Shown piece by piece: positions 59,561 through 64,000 of a stretch of DNA of 64,000 nucleotides. The notes below the pieces were generated by a model, which was given only the letters and a program-made list of their open reading frames with translations, did not search any database and was not told the origin of the DNA. The DNA is taken from contig JAJQZP010000440.1 of NCBI GenBank assembly GCA_025403435.1, forward strand, positions 62,001 to 126,000, read 5' to 3'. How positions within the stretch are numbered: the stretch's first letter is position 1; each line of letters begins with the position of its first letter. Made by a program: the position numbers and the translations under genes. This stretch comes from Artocarpus heterophyllus (Eukaryota; Streptophyta; Magnoliopsida; Rosales; Moraceae).

Positions 59561-60790
59561 TTTTGTTGATTAAATTATGATTAGTGCACTAAACGATAGC
59601 CTTTCTGTAGCTGGCGGTTTTATTTTTGCTTTGTTGAGGTGTCGTGATCTGAGCCATTAATTTCAAATTAAGGGACGGCGTTGCGGATATTTCACGTCAT
59701 GTGGGGTCCGCGTGAAATCCACCGGATACCGGCCCGGCGCGTACCATGTCCTTATCTCGCCACTACGGCCTGTCATTATAAGGAGTACCTTATGTATTTT
59801 TTATTATTTGTTATAATTTTTTTAATTTATTATAATAATACTATCGTTTAATTAAATGAACAAATTTTTTTGCTTTTATAATTAATTACTAATTGGTTAA
59901 AATCTTTTATTTTTCGTGGGACGATGATTTATATTGCACAGGATTGGAGCTGTAGGGATCATTTTATTTGAATATGTATTTGTTTTATTCAACGAAGAGA
60001 AGTTTTTGTCAATGCCGCATAATTACGTTTTTTAAAGTTGCCTTTTTCTTTAGACTTACAGTCAAAGAGCTATATAAAAAAAATTTTGAAAAAATAGTTG
60101 CCTGTCCGAGAAAATTCTAGTTTGAATCTCTCTTAGTTAACTATTTATTACTAATCTGTTTGATAAAGTTGATTTTAACCAATATTTTAATTGTAGCAGT
60201 ATCAAGCTCTTATATTCTACAGTGTAAAGCTTTTATATGCTATAGTGTTTATGAGTCTAACAAATGATTCTAACTATCATGTCAAACACCCTATACAAAT
60301 TCAAATTGTGGTAATATGATTTTTTTAGGTCGTTTGTTGCGTGTGTTTACAATACAATTTCAACTATTTTGTTATATTATGTTCTCTCAGGAGAATTTTA
60401 ATTTTTATTCAAACAGGTCATTTCAAATGATAAAATTTGAAAAATGATTATTGCAATGGGAACTAGAAGTGTACATAAAAGTTATATTGAATATGTCTTG
60501 AAAACAAGATTTAAATTGATAAACTTAAACAAATCAACTTTCTCATCCTCCTTTCTCAATAGGGCTAAGGTTTCTTGCTTGGTTTCCCTCTTAAGGCTAT
60601 AATTCGGTGTTGTTGCTAATTATTCGCGGGTCTCTCGCCCTTGAGATGGTGGCTAGGGTCGTGCAAGTCAAGTTGTTGATTGATGGGTATGATCATGCGG
60701 TGGCAGAGGTGTAGAACAGGTGGGCTTGTTAGCTTCGTTGTTTTGTGTTTCCCTATCCTCGTCGGTGTAGATCATATGAGGGGCAACCTA
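59561..60790. other. Intergenic region upstream of MOR1
   Basis: Mostly AT-rich with no gene seen. 60185-60260 contains tacagtgtaaagcttttat, matching in inverted form phrases at 42300-42360. 60560-60900 is more balanced in composition but has no convincing ORF. Confidence 0.4.
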
Positions 60791-60910
60791 TGGCCCGTTT
60801 GGTTCGAGTATTTTAGTAGAGTATTTGAATGAATATTTAAATTTTTGTGAGAGACAATACTATAGCAAAATAATTCAAACAGTGATTCGAATATCCAACC
60901 AAACGGGCCC
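60791..60910. mobile_element. 120-bp MITE, same family as 7591-7708
   Basis: TIRs are tGGCCCGTTTGGTTCGAGTA and, reversed, GGGCCCGTTTGGTTGGATA. It is flanked by CTA at 60788-60790 and 60911-60913. The interior shares gtatttgaatgaa-atttaaatttttgtgagag with the copy in KNL1. Confidence 0.85.
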
Positions 60911-61029
60911 CTAGTCTTAAGGCATCGGAGGTGAAGGCACAGGCTTTTGCCAATGCAAGGTTGGCCAATGGAACAGTGGCAATTGAGCTTTAATCCTAGT
61001 GGTGTGTTGCTTTTTCTAGTTATTTACTA

Positions 61030-64000
61030 TGATGACCCGTCTTTTCAAACAATCACTTAACTTTATTAAACATTGTTTCTTAAACATTAATATTACTTAC
61101 TAGCAAAAAAAATGCTGAAATAATTTTTTCCTTTTTTTTCTTTTTTTTCTATAACATCCTTTAAAACTTTCTTTCGAACTGTTGCGACCTCTGTCGCAAT
61201 TTAAGTTGAGACTTCACTCAACACTTCGCTTTAAAATCATTTCAAATAGTTTCTTAAAACTTAATAAGAAACATTAATTAAATCATAGCTTAAAACTTCA
61301 CTTTATAATTATATAATAAATTCCGTTAAATGTATCTTAAAACTTTGAAAACATTTCTTAAAACTTTGATTTTCTTAAAACTTTGAAAACATTACATTAA
61401 GTAGTGGAAAACTTTTTCTTTGAGTAGCGGAAGCAAACTGCTGTGGTATCCATACCTAAATCTTCGCATCTGTCCTCCGCAGCACCCAAGCTCTTCTAAC
61501 AAATCCTACTGGTCACCCATAGGATTACCTATAGCATGAAGAAACTTTTAATGTGCTTTCGCTCAGTAAGTTCAAACGTAATTAAAAATTTTTCTCATAA
61601 AATATTTTCTCTCAAAACGTTTTTCATAAAACATTTCTGAAACGTTTGTGTAAACATTTTTCATAAAGCATTTCTGAAACATTTTTTCATACGTTATTCA
61701 TCAAACATCTTTTTGTAATGTTTTTCTTACAACGTCCTTCATAAACCTTTTCTTGAAAACATAAAAATGTTTTACATAAATATTTAATGTAAAAAATAAC
61801 ATATAAATATTTCATAAAAAGAAATTGACGCAAAATTAGAATGCATTATTCCATTCATGCTCAATTATGAACTTTCATTTATGAACATTCTTTTTTTACT
61901 TTAAATTTGTGTCTTTGTCCTTTAACTTTCCTTATATTACTTTAGTGTTTGTACCAACATCATTAATCATAAGATCATAACATATGATGCTTCTCTTGTG
62001 GAAGACTTGAGACCATCAAACCCGAGGTCATGTACCTCACATTGAGGAGGTCAAACTTTAACTTTACTTGTGTACCTCACATCTAGGAGGTCACCACTTT
62101 AACTTTACTTTCAGTACATCACAATAAGAAGGCTGGTACGACACTTTTTTTTATTATTTTTACTCTTACATTCTTTTGTAACTTGGTGAGCATATCAAAT
62201 GCAATCACATTATATGTAAACACATTTGCAAATCATAATTATTCTCTTTAAAACTTATTGCATAACAAATGCAACATAAAACTAATTACTTAAACTGTAA
62301 AACATTATGCATTAACAAAATGCAAAACATACTTTAAACATAAATTTTGCAAATATATTGCAAACTTTTACTTGATCTTTCAAAACTTTATGCACATCAA
62401 ATACAACCATGCTTTAACATAATAGTTGCAAACAAATTGCAAATCTTGATTTAAACTGTAAAACTTTTTGTATAACAAACGCAAACATACTTTTAAAAAT
62501 AATTTGTATAATAATTGCAAACACATTTGCAAACATATATATATATATAAACATTTGAAAATTATTTATTTCATGCTGTAGGTGAGGTTTGAAACTTACT
62601 TGGATTGCTCTTTAGCGTTTCCTATTCCATTCCTTTTCCTTCCATTAGTCGGTTCTGTGTCCTGATCATACGACACCCGACTAATGAGTTAACTTTCTCT
62701 TTATCAATCCACCTGATTGGTAATAAAACTTTAAACATCTAGCATTTATTTCCTCTTAACTTAACTTGATACCCTATCGATTTATCCCCCTCTTTACTTT
62801 GTACTTCGTTGCTTTTAACTTTGTAACCCATCAGATTACCTTACCTTTCACTCTAGTTCCATAACCCATCAAGTTATTATTCTTTTGACTTGGCTTTGTA
62901 TGCAACCTATCAAGTTATATTTTTCTTTACTTGAACGGCCCTTATTAAATTTCTTGTCTCATGTGACAGTTTTGTTACTTAACGTATTATGGAATATTTT
63001 CTGTCTAAGAGCATTTTGCTAGTTTAGAGTGTTCGACTCCGTTTTAACCGTTTTCTTACAAATGACGATTTTACCCTTAACGGGTTTTTCGTCTATTCCG
63101 TAACTTAATAAAACTCATTGCTTAACTTTACCATTCCATTACCTACATAATATAAAAAAATCCCCACCAAGGAATGTTTCCCAACATCGGGCGTTTCGGG
63201 TTCGTTTTGACCATTTTCATAAAATGACAATTTTGCCCCTAATGTTTTTTTTTTCATTATTTCCTTAACTAAACTTTAAATCCTTTAAAAACATAATCCC
63301 TGTGGTTACTTGCTGCCCACAAAAATGTAGGAACCTAACGTTCTTTGGTGAAAAATCTAGGTTTTACATAATTTTATGGTTTTGATCCGAAATACAAAAA
63401 TATTTATATTTTTGCCACCGGTACCAAAAACAATCATTTTATACCAAAATGTTCAGTTTTTTGCAAGGAACAAAACTTATAAAAGTACCATGGTCAAATT
63501 CAATACATTCCATAATGTTTCCATTTCTTGAATTTTTGTGCTTAAAATTTTGTAAATTTCGTAACTCCTAAACGGAGTCGAATTTTGGAAAACTACTTAT
63601 GACATTTTAGCATTTTCGATGTGTTCTACAACTTTTATGTTTTAACTTTCTTGAAATTCTAACGTTTATGGGGACTTTTTGGTTGATTTTCAAATATACA
63701 AATAATACATTTTTCTTTGTAATTTAGTTCATTTTGAAATTTCACCAAAACCCTTACTTTCTTCTTTCCATCATCATCACCATCAATATATAGCATAAAA
63801 CAATCATGCCTTGACATCCATCTTTCATACCATAGTCCAAATCATTTTATTAAACACTTTGCATACATAAAAACATAAACTTTAACTTGATTTTAAAGAC
63901 TAGGATTTAGAATTTTTACCAAGAATTCTCCAATCTTTTAATCCTCTAATTGTGCAATTAAACTTGCTTAGATTCCTTTGTCATAAACTATGACAAAAAT
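61030..64000 (-). mobile_element. Probable gypsy-type long LTR in antisense orientation, running off the window
   Basis: The sequence starts TGATGACCCGTC, the reverse complement of GACGGGTCATCA, a typical 3' end of long gypsy LTRs (compare GGGGCGTTACA above). The body contains a gaacttactgagcg-type phrase (reversed, near 61560) and several internal near-repeats, as such LTRs do: cctcaca-t-aggaggtca at about 62030 and 62080, and aacccatcaagtta-like at about 62768-62918. There is no PBS to its left, so it would be a 3' or solo LTR. The other end lies beyond the window. Confidence 0.45.
62240..62520. repeat. Degenerate tandem repeat of about 80 bp
   Basis: The phrase type aaaactt-t-gcataacaaatgcaa-cata recurs near 62251, 62299, 62379 and 62459, alternating with ttgcaaa-aaattgcaaa phrases. 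Confidence 0.6.

Noticed and set aside
62240..62520. Regularly spaced repeats as a CRISPR-like array
   Set aside because: The repeats are degenerate, AT-rich and contiguous without unique spacers, and the DNA is plant nuclear.

Overview
This is a 64-kb piece of flowering-plant (eudicot-type) nuclear DNA. The evidence is many short exons separated by AT-rich introns, plant-type KNL1 and MOR1 proteins, an ABCB transporter relic, and dense LTR retrotransposons and MITEs. Base composition is AT-rich, except for GC-rich cores inside the long LTRs. I cannot name the species from sequence alone.

Region 1 (1-13,975, + strand): a KNL1-type kinetochore scaffold gene that enters from the left edge. Its N-terminal exons (1-3862) are single copy. 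Everything 3' of the intron starting at 3863 was tandemly duplicated as two units of 4864 and 4693 bp (3865-8728 and 8729-13,421), joined at a 9-bp microhomology. The two C-terminal modules carry different lesions: copy 1 has a lost splice donor and a 1-nt loss, copy 2 a 10-bp exon deletion. The shared N-terminal part also has an apparent 1-nt frameshift, so no path through the locus encodes an intact protein. A MITE sits in copy 1 and its empty site is preserved in copy 2.

Region 2 (13,976-29,631): a tandem LTR-internal-LTR-internal-LTR array of a large non-autonomous Ty3/gypsy-type retrotransposon. Each unit has a tRNA-iMet primer site and a polypurine tract but no gag-pol. The two internal regions instead carry the same two non-retroviral ORFs. 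One encodes a basic protein with a C-x2-C-x4-C-x3-C cluster. The other encodes a diverged LOG-family (cytokinin riboside 5'-monophosphate phosphoribohydrolase-like) protein. This gene-bearing element is the most unusual thing in the window.

Region 3 (29,632-41,380, - strand): an unidentified 1.2-kb stretch, then a decayed ABCB (P-glycoprotein/MDR-type) pseudogene. A full-length but mutated Ty1/copia element (31,373-38,202, + strand, TSD CTTGA) split the pseudogene exactly at an exon/intron boundary. The second half of the transporter, including NBD2, is missing.

Region 4 (42,900-59,130, - strand): a complete and apparently intact MOR1/XMAP215-family microtubule-associated protein gene of roughly 50 exons. 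One intron contains a 1.09-kb PIF/Harbinger-like non-autonomous transposon. This is the only clearly functional host gene in the window.

Region 5 (59,130-64,000): the MOR1 promoter side, a second copy of the MITE found in region 1, and from 61,030 to the right edge a stretch whose left boundary and internal repeats look like the 3' end of a long gypsy LTR on the - strand.
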